Source: Straminergon stramineum (taxonomy: Eukaryota; Streptophyta; Bryopsida; Hypnales; Calliergonaceae). Taken from it: a stretch of 64,000 nucleotides of DNA. Under the pieces are notes generated by a model. It was not told where the DNA came from. It saw nothing but the letters and a program-made list of their open reading frames with translations, and did no database searches. Made by a program: the position numbers and the translations under genes. Positions 12,641 through 23,589 of this stretch are shown one piece after another. Positions within the stretch are counted from its first letter, which is position 1. Each line of letters begins with the position of its first letter. The DNA lies in contig OY987273.1 of NCBI GenBank assembly GCA_963920665.1, positions 994,501-1,058,500 of the forward strand. The letters are read 5' to 3'.

Positions 12641-15600
12641 CTAAGGGTGGTAATCACTATCTCTTTTCACCTCTGCCCCACTACTATAGTCTCTAGATTG
12701 GAATCCGTCGTCATCATCTATTAACGTGATCTCTTCATCATCTGACGAATGTGATTCATTTCCCCCTCTTTCTTCTTGTACTTTTCTAGTTACAAAAGCT
12801 TTCCGCTTAGGCTTGTCCATCTTTTGCTCCCTCCTCCTTTGCAACAAGGTTTCCCTAGGCGTTCTCGAAGGCAATCAACCGCTTTTCCTTTTTTGAAGGG
12901 AAGTACTAAAATAGGCATACACTAATCAAGTGGGGGTCTTCCTACATTTACTTCCTTGTTTGGGGAGATGGCAAATGGCTCCATTACTCGTTTGTTCTTA
13001 TGTTTAGGAATTTCTTTCATCATTGTTTTTCTTGCCTTTCGTCCCTCTATGGAAAATGCCTCTATTGCATTTGAGGATTGCAAATGAGGGTTAGATGGCT
13101 TAATGGAAGATTGCAGTTGACAAGCTTTTTGCTTCTTCAGCATTGATGCCAATGTCTCATCTTCCTCGCTATCAGTGAATGAAGTAATGTTCAATCTTGG
13201 ATTCTCCATATCTCCCATTCTTTTCAAAATGTTGACAACCTGTGGTCCACATTGAGAATTTACTAAACCCAACAAAGTGATACTTCCACTCTTAAATAGG
13301 AAGCATGGAGCTATTTGAGGACCGCTGCATGTTAGATGTTGCAAACTTCACATGCTTTCATTGGTCCCTTGGTCTTGGTGAAGCAAGTTTAGGCTTCTGC
13401 ATTCTATGGAATGAGAACCTACATTGTTCCCTATAACATTTGCTTTAGGGTTCAAGGTATTTGGTTTCCAACTACTTTTGCTCCCCAATCCTCCTCCAAA
13501 CTCCACACTTGTCTTGTCCACATTCATTTGCTCCCATTCATTTAGTTTGTCATCCTTTTCTACTTGGGCCATTGCCATGGACAAAGACTTGTCACTTCCA
13601 ATTACTTCGTCTACTTCCGAAGTTCCACCATAGGCAACTGTAGTGCCAATAGGAGCCACTCTTTGGACATTTGTATCCTCCTCGTTTGTATTTAGGACCT
13701 TATCACTGCTCAGAAATTCGCTTCCATCTACAAATCTTGTTATGGAAGGTACACCTTTATCGTTTCCACAATGGTCATCGTCGAGTGGAAAGTCGTACTT
13801 GTTTCGGTCATTGTTGCCCATGTCATCATTATACATATTTCCTCTCTCAAATGATTCACCTCCAAAATTGTATGTGTCACCATCCATATCCTCTTCTTCA
13901 TCAAAGATCAAGTCGTCTTCACTTGCTTCATGTCCATATACTTCATTTCCATCAACATCAATACCTTCTTTGTCTTCATCATCTTTGCTACTCTTGTCTT
14001 CCACCTCAGACCCCTCAGGTTCTTGTAATTCTACATTTTCAAGTGGTGCATTTTCAAGGTACCACTTCTTTTCATTCTTCTCCTTTGATGCGGCCAAGAC
14101 TCTTGAATTGGTGTACACATATACCAAATCCATGGCTCTTTTTGTTTTCAACTTGTTTCGAGATTTGTTGTGAATGAAAGAATAGCTACTCCAATTTCGT
14201 TCACAAGAAGATGAGGATACCGGTTGACCCAATATTCTCCTTGCAATTGGAGCAATTAGCTTTCCATACACGCCTTCAAAATCCCACCAAGCATGTGTCA
14301 ATAATTTTTGTTCACTTGGATCCAACATGTTGTGGAAAGGAGGCTCCTTATATCAAAAAGCCATGAACTCCTTCACAATGTCTCCATAGTCCCGATGTTT
14401 ACAAATTCGCATGAGAATACGCTTGCATGCATTGGTTGCCTGAAGATTGTCGACTAGTTCTTTATCTTGAAGTAGGTAGGGGATTAGGAGAGCTCATGCA
14501 TAATGGAGATCACTCTCTACCATTTCCCATCGAACTTGGAACACCTCTTTGAGTGGTTTGGCAAGCTCGGGGTTTAACCAAAAAGGTGCATTTTCTAAAT
14601 CCACGACATGTTTCCATATTTTTCTCATAGTATGTAAAACCTTGCCTGTGCATGGCATCTTTGCATCTAAATCATGTAGGCCATATACAATGATGCCCAT
14701 CAAGTCAACAAAATTGGTGCAATGCCTCCAAAAATGCTCACTGTTTATTATCTTCTTCGTCTCTCGATACTTCATGCGACTTTTTGTTTTCTTGTCCTTT
14801 AATGTCCTCACATATTGTTCCCAACATAGATTTGTCACGCTGTGTTGGAGTGCTCCCTTTAGCTTCAACAAATGGTGAAGAGCAATGAAATTTGAGGCAA
14901 ATCTTGTTTCCCTTGGCATCAAGTTGTGGTCCTTTTGGTAAGTCCAAAATATTGCAAGCGGCATGTGCCGCTTCTTTAAAAAAGTAAGAACCGTGTGGGC
15001 TTTTTCTACTACATCTATCACTCAGGCTTGCTTTCCCCAATCTTTAAGCAACAAATTCAAGGCGTGCACTACGCAACCTTGAAAAGAAATGTGCAAATAC
15101 TTCTCTGTTATAATTCTACATGTTGTAGGGTTTGCAAGAGCGTTGTCTGTTGTGATTTGTACCACATTCTCCGGCCCCACCTTTTGTATGAATTCGTTCA
15201 AAATAGTCGCCAAATACTCTGCATTTTTTTCAAACCCACTTGTATCCACAAATCCCAAGAATTGTTCCCTTGTAGAAGACACGAGCATGGCATTCACCAA
15301 TGGCCAATTTGTAACCAATCTCCATCCATCAATAGAGAGGGTTGTACCAAATTTTCTCATACTATCCTTGGTCCTCTTATGAAGCTTCACCTCAAGATCT
15401 ATCTTCCCTTGGTCCAAAAATTTTGTTCGTAGAGCAAGGTATGATGGCAGGCTGTATGGCTTTTTGAACTCAGCTGCCTTCTTTACTGCTTCTTTGAATG
15501 CCATAGACTAAGAAACTCCAAATGGTATGTTTGCTGAATAGAAGAAATTAGCCCACACCACATCTAGATTCCGTCTATCTACTTCTTCAAAACCATCTGC

Positions 15601-16041
15601 TAGCCGGCTTTGTCTTTGAGGCCTACTCGTGGAAGACAATAGGGTTGGACATTGTCCACTTGATGTTTCAGCATTATGATTTATCCCTGAAGATGCACGA
15701 CCTATTTGTTTTAGCATTGGGCTTGAATCTTCTTGTGTTGAACGTGGTGAGTCCCTTCCATTTGAGATATTTCTAGCGACTCTCATTATGTTCTGGCCAC
15801 CCACGTTATTAAGGGCTGATCTTGGTGGGAACATCCCTTTACAAAGGCCAAAAAGACTCCGAATTGACGATGTCAATTTTGGGCATAGGCCTATTTCTTT
15901 GTCTTGAACACCATCTTTGCCTTCATATCCCAAGTGACTCAACATGCGGCACTTTCGATTTGCAAACACCAAGTCACATGCCTTGCACTACACTTTACTA
16001 CTTGGTAGAACACTATACCAACTAGAAAAGTCCTTATTCAT
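12641..16041 (-). pseudogene. hAT-family transposase, well-preserved copy
   Basis: Cut-and-paste DNA transposase. From the ATG at 16,041 one frame stays open to 12,922 (about 1,040 codons) and is interrupted only by point stops (two TAG, four TGA; no TAA and no indel). Domain order: a BED-type zinc finger near 15,900-16,000 (CKACD, then HLGY and C), a DUF659-like block at 15.05-15.45 kb (STREQFLGFVDTSGFEKN and FQGCVVHALNLLLKDWG), a helical middle at 14.5-15.0 kb, and the hAT dimerisation motif at about 14.14-14.28 kb (SSSCERNWS, then FIHNKSRNKLKTKRAMDLVYV). A long acidic, Ser/Asn-rich C-terminal extension follows, to about 12.92 kb. A frameshift then leads to a basic and acidic end at 12,641. 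Families: zf-BED, DUF659, Dimer_Tnp_hAT. Non-functional as it stands. Confidence 0.9.
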
Positions 16042-16610
16042 TGTGAAATGCTTCCTTCAGGTTCAAGTTTCAATCATGAGATCATGAGATCATGTCACGT
16101 GTATGAAATATAATGCATGTGTAAAGCCTTGGGAACTGAAGCCCCCCTATCCATTGAATTATGCATTACCAAGCAAGGGACACAAAAATTGTAGCTCTTA
16201 GCCCTTGGAAATCTTAACGTTTGGTTTATCAGGAGTGCTTGCAAATGTCTTCTTCCTTGCTCTTATACTTTTGAGGTGTTGAGTACTCTAGGGTTTGAAA
16301 GTTATTGTTGGACACTTGCTAGTGGAAGGACAAATTCGACCAACAGGCTGGTGTGGACAAATAGACTAGGGGCGCGGACGAGCGGATGGGGCGGATGGAT
16401 TGTCAGTTTTAAAAATAGTTTTGTAGTTCGAAGGTTAGGGTGTCCATGATGTAAGAATTTTTAGATCAACATTTAACAAAGGATTACAGAACAAGTACAG
16501 AGTAACAAAGTAGTACAATAAAATACTTATTTGAAGAAACAATAAGCTAGAAATTGGATATAGCATGTATCGTTGAATACAATATAGTCACATGAAATTA
16601 TAATAATGAA
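16042..16610. other. 5' flank of hAT copy 2
   Basis: There is no coding frame here. A short GC-rich patch at about 16,330-16,400 (GGGGCGCGGACGAGCGGATG) resembles the border sequences at 9.85 and 11.9 kb and may mark the element's 5' end. A small triplicated GAGATCATG word lies at 16,074-16,096. Confidence 0.35.
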
Positions 16611-16613
16611 ACA

Positions 16614-16616
<3 letters not shown>

Positions 16617-16651
<35 letters not shown>
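16617..16651. repeat. (AT)n microsatellite
   Basis: About 17 uninterrupted AT dinucleotides. Confidence 0.95.
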
Positions 16652-16656
<5 letters not shown>

Positions 16657-16764
16657 AAATAAAGTGAAAACATATTTTCCTTGCATACATGTATATGCAT
16701 TACAAGTATGTCTCCACACATATGGTGGACGATGTCTTAGTTGTGAAAACTTCTGAAGTACACA

Positions 16765-16914
16765 CACTAGTAGAAAATTCAATTTTTCTATTGTTTTGGT
16801 TGCGTTGATCCGGTCACTTTTTGACAGAAATCTGTTGATTTCAACAGATTTCTGTCAAAAAGTGACCGGATCAACGCAACCAAAACAATAGAAAAATTGA
16901 ATTTTCTACTAGTG
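16765..16914. mobile_element. Foldback MITE with CACTA-type ends, 150 bp
   Basis: The element is a nearly perfect palindrome. The left arm starts CACTAGTAGAAAATTC and the right arm is its reverse complement ending CTACTAGTG. Arms of about 74 bp match at every position I compared, with only a central mismatch and no loop. The flanks carry the same 3 bp (ACA at 16,762-16,764 and 16,915-16,917), the duplication length typical of CACTA (En/Spm) elements. The near-identity of the arms suggests recent insertion or ongoing correction. Confidence 0.85.
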
Positions 16915-17053
16915 ACAATGTATAATTATATTTTCAATGCCATAAATATAAGCCTATGGTATGAAATTCAACATTTCCCTCTTAATTTTGACCACCATTA
17001 TTCTCTTCCATGTCACGAGATGTTCCCTCCTTTGCCATGAGTCTTCTACTTGT

Positions 17054-18056
17054 TCAACAAGAGGGCAAGGAAGGACTACGTCTACCACTTGTCCCTCCAA
17101 GGCTAGCTTCTACCTCCATGTCAACCCTCTCAAATTGCCTTTTTGTTTCCGGAGAGTGGTCATCTTCCTCTTCAATCTTTCGTTTACTCTTCTTCTTTGG
17201 AGTTATGTCCACTTCATGGACCTTCAAAGCCATCACAACACAATCCACATCATCTATGAGTTTGTTTATCATTGCATCCTCACATTTCACATGGAGCCAA
17301 AAGGGGTCATTTCCCTCCCCTAAATATGACCTCCACTTCATTATAACCTCATTCATCCTTGTGTCAAATGCCTTGGCAACGTCTTCCATTTTATTCTTTG
17401 TCGTGGGTTTATCATATAGGTCCACCATTGAATGAACTTTTGCTACTTCTTCCAATTTTGATAAAATGAAGGCCCGCCATATCAAATCAGTATTGTATCC
17501 CTTGAATTGCTTAATGACCTTAGGATTTTGCTCCACCTCCACCAAGAGGTCATTTGGACCCTATTTCATCTATTCTTCTTCGGGAATTCGAAAGAATTTC
17601 TAGTGTTATGAGCTCCAATGCCCTTCCATGCTACAACTGAACAATTCTTGAGACTTGTTGTTAGTAATCCGAAAGGCACGCAACTCCACCTCCACATCTC
17701 CTGTCATCTAGAAGAACTTATCCTCGAGGGTGGTAGGGCCATCAGATATCTCATGAAAGTGTTCTTCATTGGTTTTCTCTAATGCAAGTAGTTTTGGAAT
17801 CTGTACAATCCTTGGTCAAGTGGAAGGTTCCACCAATTGTATTCGTGTCCCGATGGCATACGATGCAAAATCCCTAGCATTTCATACAACATTGGACTAA
17901 GAGGAATGCAACACTTCGGACAATGACGTTGAAATTCCATTGATCTTTAAATGCAAAAGACTTGAAAAGTGTGGCGACACTAATCCAATGTTGTAACTCC
18001 TTCGGGCCCAAACCAACCTTAGTAAAGAGAACAATAACCTTCCAAGATGGGAGCAT
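17054..18056 (-). pseudogene. Broken gene of unknown family
   Basis: The upstream part (17,874-18,056) reads SWKVIVLFTKVGLGPKELQHW. A frame change near 17,890 leads into LSPMLYEMLGILHRMPSGHE, a convincing aromatic stretch, which runs with several stops to about 17.58 kb. The downstream part (17,054-17,545) is open for 163 codons: a helical, charged region (RMNEVIMKWRSYLGEG), then a nuclear-signal-like basic run (TPKKKSKRKIEEED) and a Ser-rich end. The layout (globular part, basic/acidic linker) would suit a DNA-binding or transposon accessory protein, but I recognise no family. A GGCGAC island lies immediately 5' of it at 18.24-18.60 kb. Confidence 0.5.
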
Positions 18057-18239
18057 TTAGAAAACTATCTACCAGGGTTTCCTACCCAGACACCTCGAAA
18101 TCATGACAACCAAACATCACACGACGTCTAGTAGAGCCCCCAAGACATCCAATAGAGTCAAATTACCCTTTGACTTCCAAAAAAGTTAATCCCCTTTTAC
18201 CTAGGCCACCTGGATGCCATGTGGTGTTCGCCTGGCATA

Positions 18240-18600
18240 TAAAAGGGCGCATGTGGGTATAGTATGGAAAGGCGACTTTGATTTTAGGGCGACTGCGTCT
18301 AGGGGTGACCTTGGGAAGGTGACCTTGTATGGAGGGTGAGCATGGTTTTAGCAATTGCAAATTCAAAGCAACCGCGATTGGAAAGGGTTGATCTGTGGTC
18401 GGTCCATCAAAATCACAACTACCTTGGGTACACCCGAAGTCGCCCCTAGGAGACACGCAGTTGCCCTAATAGACATGAAGTTGCAATTTCTGACCCGAGG
18501 TCACCACGTGACAATGCACGGTCGCCCCTCTCTAAATCTCCACATGCCCCCCTTGAAGCCATAGTCACTGTAGATGCGGTCGCCCCATTCGCACGTGCTT
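18240..18600. repeat. GGCGAC-unit repeat island 2, units in both orientations
   Basis: The left half has units in plus orientation (GGCGACTTTG, GGGCGACTGCGTCTAGG, GGTGACCTTGG). From about 18,430 onward the units face the other way (GAAGTCGCCCCTAGG, CGCAGTTGCCC, GCGGTCGCCCC). The island is therefore organised roughly as an inverted repeat, unlike islands 1, 3 and 4. Confidence 0.5.
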
Positions 18601-18612
18601 GTCGAACCTAAG

Positions 18613-18944
18613 CACTAAAACAAAACATGGTAAAAAAAATCGTAGTCAAAATCAACGATGATTCTTTTTGCCACGTTTTTGTGCATGCACAAGTGGTGGG
18701 CTGTTAGCTTCTTTTGCACTTTCTCACTGCAATTTTTGGAATTTTGGGGCATGTAATATATCATTGAAAAGGTATTGGAAATATCTTTCCAATAATATAT
18801 TACATGCCTCAAAATTCCAAAAATTGCAGTGGAAAATTGCAAAAGAAGCTAACAACCCACCCCTCATGCATGCACAAAAACGTGGCAAAAATAACTGTAG
18901 TTGATTTTGACTATGATTTTTTTTTACCATGTTTTGTTGTAGTG
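18613..18944. mobile_element. Foldback MITE with CACTA-type ends, 332 bp
   Basis: Left end CACTAAAACAAAACATGG; right end is the near-complement CCATGTTTTGTTGTAGTG. The arms pair along most of their length (GCCACGTTTTTGTGCATGCA in the left arm and its near-complement in the right) with scattered mismatches and a short central region. Flanking AAG occurs on both sides (18,610-18,612 and 18,945-18,947), a 3-bp duplication. The arms differ more than those of the 16.77-kb MITE, so it is probably older. Confidence 0.85.
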
Positions 18945-19130
18945 AAGGCACCTTTGCTTGCCTCACCTATAAATTTAGTCACCCATGTGGTTTTGGTACC
19001 TTCATTCTCCATTGAGGCTTTTGGTCTTGCATCCTTCATTGACTGCATGCATTAACCTTGGGTTGAATATTTACATTTTTCCAAAATCATCCATGCTTCT
19101 GTGGACACATTCCCGACACCAACAAATCCA

Positions 19131-20210
19131 ATGGCCAATGAAGGCAACAATGATGTGCCACTTTCTGTTCCGCACGCTACATGCATGCTTGGAGAACTCA
19201 AGAAGTTTGTCAAAGACAAGAACATGAAGCGTAGGGGTACCATTCATCGAAAGTGATGGCATGTGTTAAAGAGTAGGTACCACCTCACTTTGAAAGGCTG
19301 GAATGAAGAAGCTGAGCCATGGACAATGCAAATCTACGAAGAATACATTGAATGGTGACATATTGGGAAGTTATTTCTAGCATGGCGCCATCATCACAAT
19401 CGGCACACCAACAAGGCAAACTTGAAGTATTGTAAAAGTCCAACTTTTGTTCAAAGGTGTATGGAATTGTGGCAAGTCCTCTACAAAACCCCTTTTGTAG
19501 AAAGGAATGAGGTCCCTCTCTTCATTGCCAAAGGAGCATATGCAAAGGTAGCCCTGAGCAAAGAAGTTGATTGGTCCACGATCAAGGAAAGTCCATATGT
19601 ACAACATCCTGACATTGGAGTAATACCAAAAGGTGTTTTGAAATTCCTAGAGGGAGGACTTGGACCTATTCGAAGTGATCCACGAAACAAAAAAACTATC
19701 GAAGTCGACACAAAGGACTCTAAAGAAGACAATGATTTTGATGGTCTGCGAGCTCCAAGGATAGTACGAACAAAGGAACAAACTATCACCCTTGTGGAAG
19801 TTTGAGTTCCATATATTGGGGGAGGGTCATCATCACGAGGATAGAGAGTAAGACATCCCATGAAGGTTCGACACTTGACCACTCGAATTGGACATGCATC
19901 AACCTCAACGATAGTTTCAACCTCCCCTTTGCCACTGCAGAATGCCAACAACATCTTTGACTTTGGCTCGAATGACGACATGCCTATAGAAGATGGAGGT
20001 GTCTATGCTCCCATTCCTCAATCTCAAGTGTGTCACACCAACAACACTATGACTTTGGCCAAGGCTCTCGACTTCTTGAAGCCTAAAGATGCTATGATTG
20101 CTTCACTGCAATTGGATGTGAAGAAACTACAATCTAATTAGAAACACAAGAATGCACTCATTTCACAAAAATCTAAAGAACTGCAATGCCTTCAACATCA
20201 TATTCATTAA
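19131..20210 (+). pseudogene. Repeat-family gene, copy 1 (sister at 52-53.5 kb), function unknown
   Basis: An ATG at 19,131 (MANEGNNDVPLSVPHA) opens a frame that stays in register to about 20,210 (some 360 codons), broken only by stops: three TGA, two TAG, one TAA. A conserved core at 19.2-19.6 kb includes KKFVKDKNMKRRGTIHRK, then EPW, then KLFLAWRHHHN, then SPTFVQRCMELWQVLY and ALSKEVDWSTIKES. It lines up residue by residue with the minus-strand gene at 52-53.5 kb. A low-complexity middle is followed by a coiled-coil-like end (SLQLDVKKLQSN). I do not recognise the family. The shared core, basic N-terminal part and coiled coil suggest a mobile-element-borne protein. Confidence 0.6.
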
Positions 20211-20479
20211 AATGGGAGTTTTCCAGGGAAATGAGAGTTTTTATAAGCACTACAACCATAAGTTAAAGAGAATTTGTACCCTAGAAATACAAAATAAGCA
20301 ATGCAATGACAATTATTGTACATATGCAGTTGCAATATATCCAAATACCATGCATAGAAATATCCGAATTTGATGCAAAATGTTCAAAGTATACTTCAAT
20401 TTATAGAAAGTAATCATTGAATGATGTATACATATTGAAATTTTGAATGTATACTAGTACTCAAGAGTCTATGGGAGCA

Positions 20480-20990
20480 CTTGAAGCCATGAATTCTTGC
20501 AATCATAGTGGCAAAGTAAATGTTGTTTGAAGATTGCATTGAAAACATCACCACCATTGCAAGTGGATTGCTTGGGAAGTGGAGAGTACAGTATTCAAAG
20601 GATGAAAATGATAGAAAGCTTAAGTATGGCATAAATCATCGACACACAAAAATTCATGGAAGGAATTAAATATGAAATGTTTAGAAACAAAATCTAGCCC
20701 CCACTCTGAAAGGAACTCTCATACACCACATTGTTACAAGTGTAGTCTATGAGGGTCCTTTTCAAAGAAGGGTCTCGATTTTTTTTCTAAACATTCCATA
20801 TTCAATTCCTTCTATGAATTTTCGTGTGTTGATGACTTGAACGATACCTATCACTTTCCACCAATTTCATCCTTCTCAAATCTCGATACCTTTTTTCCCA
20901 GATCCTACTTACAAAAGTGCGGATGATTCCAGCACAATGTCTAAACAACATTAACTTTGCCACCATGATTGCAAGAATTCAAGGTTCCAC
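20480..20990. repeat. Long imperfect hairpin, about 500 bp
   Basis: The left arm (GAATTCTTGCAATCATAGTG at 20,491, through AGGAATTAAATATGAAATGT near 20,670) pairs with the right arm (ACATTCCATATTCAATTCCT near 20,800, through GCAAGAATTC at 20,971). Inner pairing continues with CTGAAAGGAACTCTCATA against TATGAGGGTCCTTTTC, which leaves a loop of only about 25 bp. The arms have diverged noticeably. No terminal motif or target duplication is evident. Confidence 0.6.
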
Positions 20991-22079
20991 CAAGTAACCA
21001 TCATTTTTAGTAGCCAGAAATATGTGAGTGAAACTATCCTAGTATACTAAATAGAAGTACTACAAATGCAACCTACTCTTCCACTTTTGTATTGCCTTCA
21101 ATATCTCTGGCTCTCGACTGTATCGGCTACTACACGTAAAATTTTGCCCAACAATGTCTCGCATTTGCTTCTTGATGGACCTCCGCTCCCAAGTGTCCCA
21201 TGGACGGCGACTCAAATGAGGCCAAGGTTGCCCTTCATGGGTTTTGCACTGGCGCCTTGCAAATCCCAATAAAAGACGTTGAGGTAGAGGGGGTCAAACG
21301 ACCAAAGATGTTGTGGCTGGTGCGTCATCATTGGAATTCAAAGGTTGAGTCTTCCACAACCCGTTGGGGTTGATAACGATGCCCTTTGTGAGAACATCAA
21401 TTTCTTGCTAAAACGAATCAAATTTAAATTCACCTTCTAAAACATGAGAAAGACAAATCATAAAAAATATCACATTCGTAAATGTAAGAATGAAACCCCA
21501 TACCTCAAGGGCAGGCCCCCCCCCTCGATTTCCTTGTCATATAGTTTTCTTTGCATTACAATAGTCAACCCTAAGCTATCTCGAGGGGAAGTCAATTGTG
21601 GACGACTCTTTAGTGGAGAAGGGGAGCTCACAGGGTGAGTGCGCTTCCTTCCATTTGGAGGACTGTCAACAACCCCATCATTGACCGGCAACATCGAGAA
21701 ATCCATCGTCGATCGTGAAGTGGTTGCGGAATACATGATGTGCCTTAATTTGCCTTGTGAGATGGTGAATTGTCCATAGTTAGAGAAGGAATCAGAAGAG
21801 GCAACACACTTGTTGTGACACTCTATTTTAGTGACTGAAGTAGCACGCAAAGCCTGGAGACAAACATAGAATGGTTGTCAAAACAACGCTTCAATGTGTT
21901 CAACAATTATGCATATGCAATGATTCAAGGTAGCCATATATCTTCCATTCTCTCCACAAAATGTAAAATATGATGAACATTAAAAATAACTTGCAATTTA
22001 ATACAAGCAATACCCAAAATTTCCAATCAATTCAATTTAGACATGCGAATGAAAAGTAAGGAGACCTCCTCAACCCTCT

Positions 22080-22944
22080 AATTTCCGTTCCACGGCTTTA
22101 GAAAATCCTTAGAAGACATTATGTGATTTGGACTTTTCTCTCTCCACTCCATGAAAATGCTATTAGACTCGTCAATTGCTTAGTTTAGCTCTATGAACTC
22201 AGTTAAGTCCGATTCATCGAAAAGGTGAAAGTGCCCCATTGCATCATCTCTCCAGAATGAATACAATTTTGTGGGCCTTGCTTTGTGAAGGTGCCAAATG
22301 TAAGGCAGAAGGTGATCAATAAGAATCCCATCCATGGCACCATATCCTTGGTAAAACCACATATCAAAGGGAATCACATTTTCTGGATTATTCGTGACTT
22401 GCTTTGTGGGACTGTCATCAACTATGATGGTATTCTCTCTAGAGAAAATGGAATCCTCCATGTCGAACAACCTTTCCAATGGTTTGAGGAACAAGTCTTC
22501 GTCCGTTCCCTTCACCTTGTAGTTCACTATCCTTCCACCCTTGCTTTTGCGCTTTAAAACGACACATTGCTCTTGCCCAAAGACATGCCACGGGGAGTCT
22601 ATGCCCTTGAAGAGGGCATTGCACACTTTGATGATTGTGGCCCTTTTCATGGAGCTCCAAATTGAGATGTTTGCAATTGCGGATAACTCATGGAGAAACG
22701 TGAGACAGTGGAGCCGCATCCTCAAGAATTTCACACGAAAGGTGAGGCATTCTAAGTCTAGATCGAAATCATCAATATTGGTGAACTTCCTTTCCCTTGC
22801 GTGATATCTCTTATCTTCACAAATGCAAAGTAAACCATTTAGATCTAGGATGACATTGAGCCACTTCTTTGTGACCTTGGATGAGAATGGGTGGAGGACT
22901 TGGTCCTCCGCCTCACCAACTGGAACACATACCTGACCGCTACC
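22080..22944 (-). other. FCP1/NIF-type HAD phosphatase-like domain (exon 6)
   Basis: All four HAD motifs can be placed. Motif I is LDLNGLLC at about 22,824-22,848, with the second Asp replaced by Asn, as in a plant subfamily I recall as DLNGLL. Motif II is ISIWSSM at 22,648-22,664. Motif III is the Lys in FLKPLERLF near 22,480. Motif IV is TIIVDDSP at 22,410-22,428, followed by the NPENVIP signature. In eukaryotes this fold removes phosphate from the RNA polymerase II tail and other proteins. The frame carries two stops near its end (TAA, TAG). Confidence 0.82.
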
Positions 22945-23589
22945 CTGTTAAGGATTTTATAGCCAAAATGTGGAGACCGTTAAACCCATGCACTGCTCGT
23001 CACATTAAGAAAACTAAAATGGAACAAGAAGAACAAATCACATAATTGAAAAAGCCAAGGGCTCAAAAAGAGATACAATGAACTACAGAACGCTAAAATG
23101 AATTACTCACTACATGAGCCAATTGATCAAGTGGAGAAGAAACTATTGCATCGACCAACTCTTTTGAAAGAAGGATATCCCACTCCAAAAGTACTTGGTC
23201 AGAAAGACCATCATCAACCTTTTCCTCGATAGTGTTGAACACGTTGACATCCTCTTCTTCCTCCTCAAGCATTGCGGAACGCATTGTGTCTATGTCTTAG
23301 AAGGCATCGCTATGTGGAGAAAGTGACTTCGTATAGACACGTTGAGGACTAGACGCAGGCACAGACTCAATAGCAAGAAACGAAACATAGGGTAGAATTA
23401 CATTGATAGTCATGGAGCCTACAGCTGTGAAAATTGTAAATGACAATTTATGGTGTAGAAAACAATTTTATTACAATATCTCAGGATGAGAAATAATGTC
23501 ACAGATATATACATTGGAAGTCTTCGTCCACGTATCTATGTCTTCCTGCGTAGTGCATTCAACGGACGAACGGAAAACTTGAAGGCAAG

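Noticed and set aside
13424..14177. Long plus-strand open frames opposite the hAT C-terminal region
   Set aside because: They are mirror images of the acidic, Ser-rich minus-strand frame, which carries the recognisable hAT dimerisation motif and is in register with the rest of the transposase.
18668..18966. Opposed open frames of about 80 codons with similar protein sequences
   Set aside because: They are the two arms of the 332-bp foldback MITE read on opposite strands, not genes.
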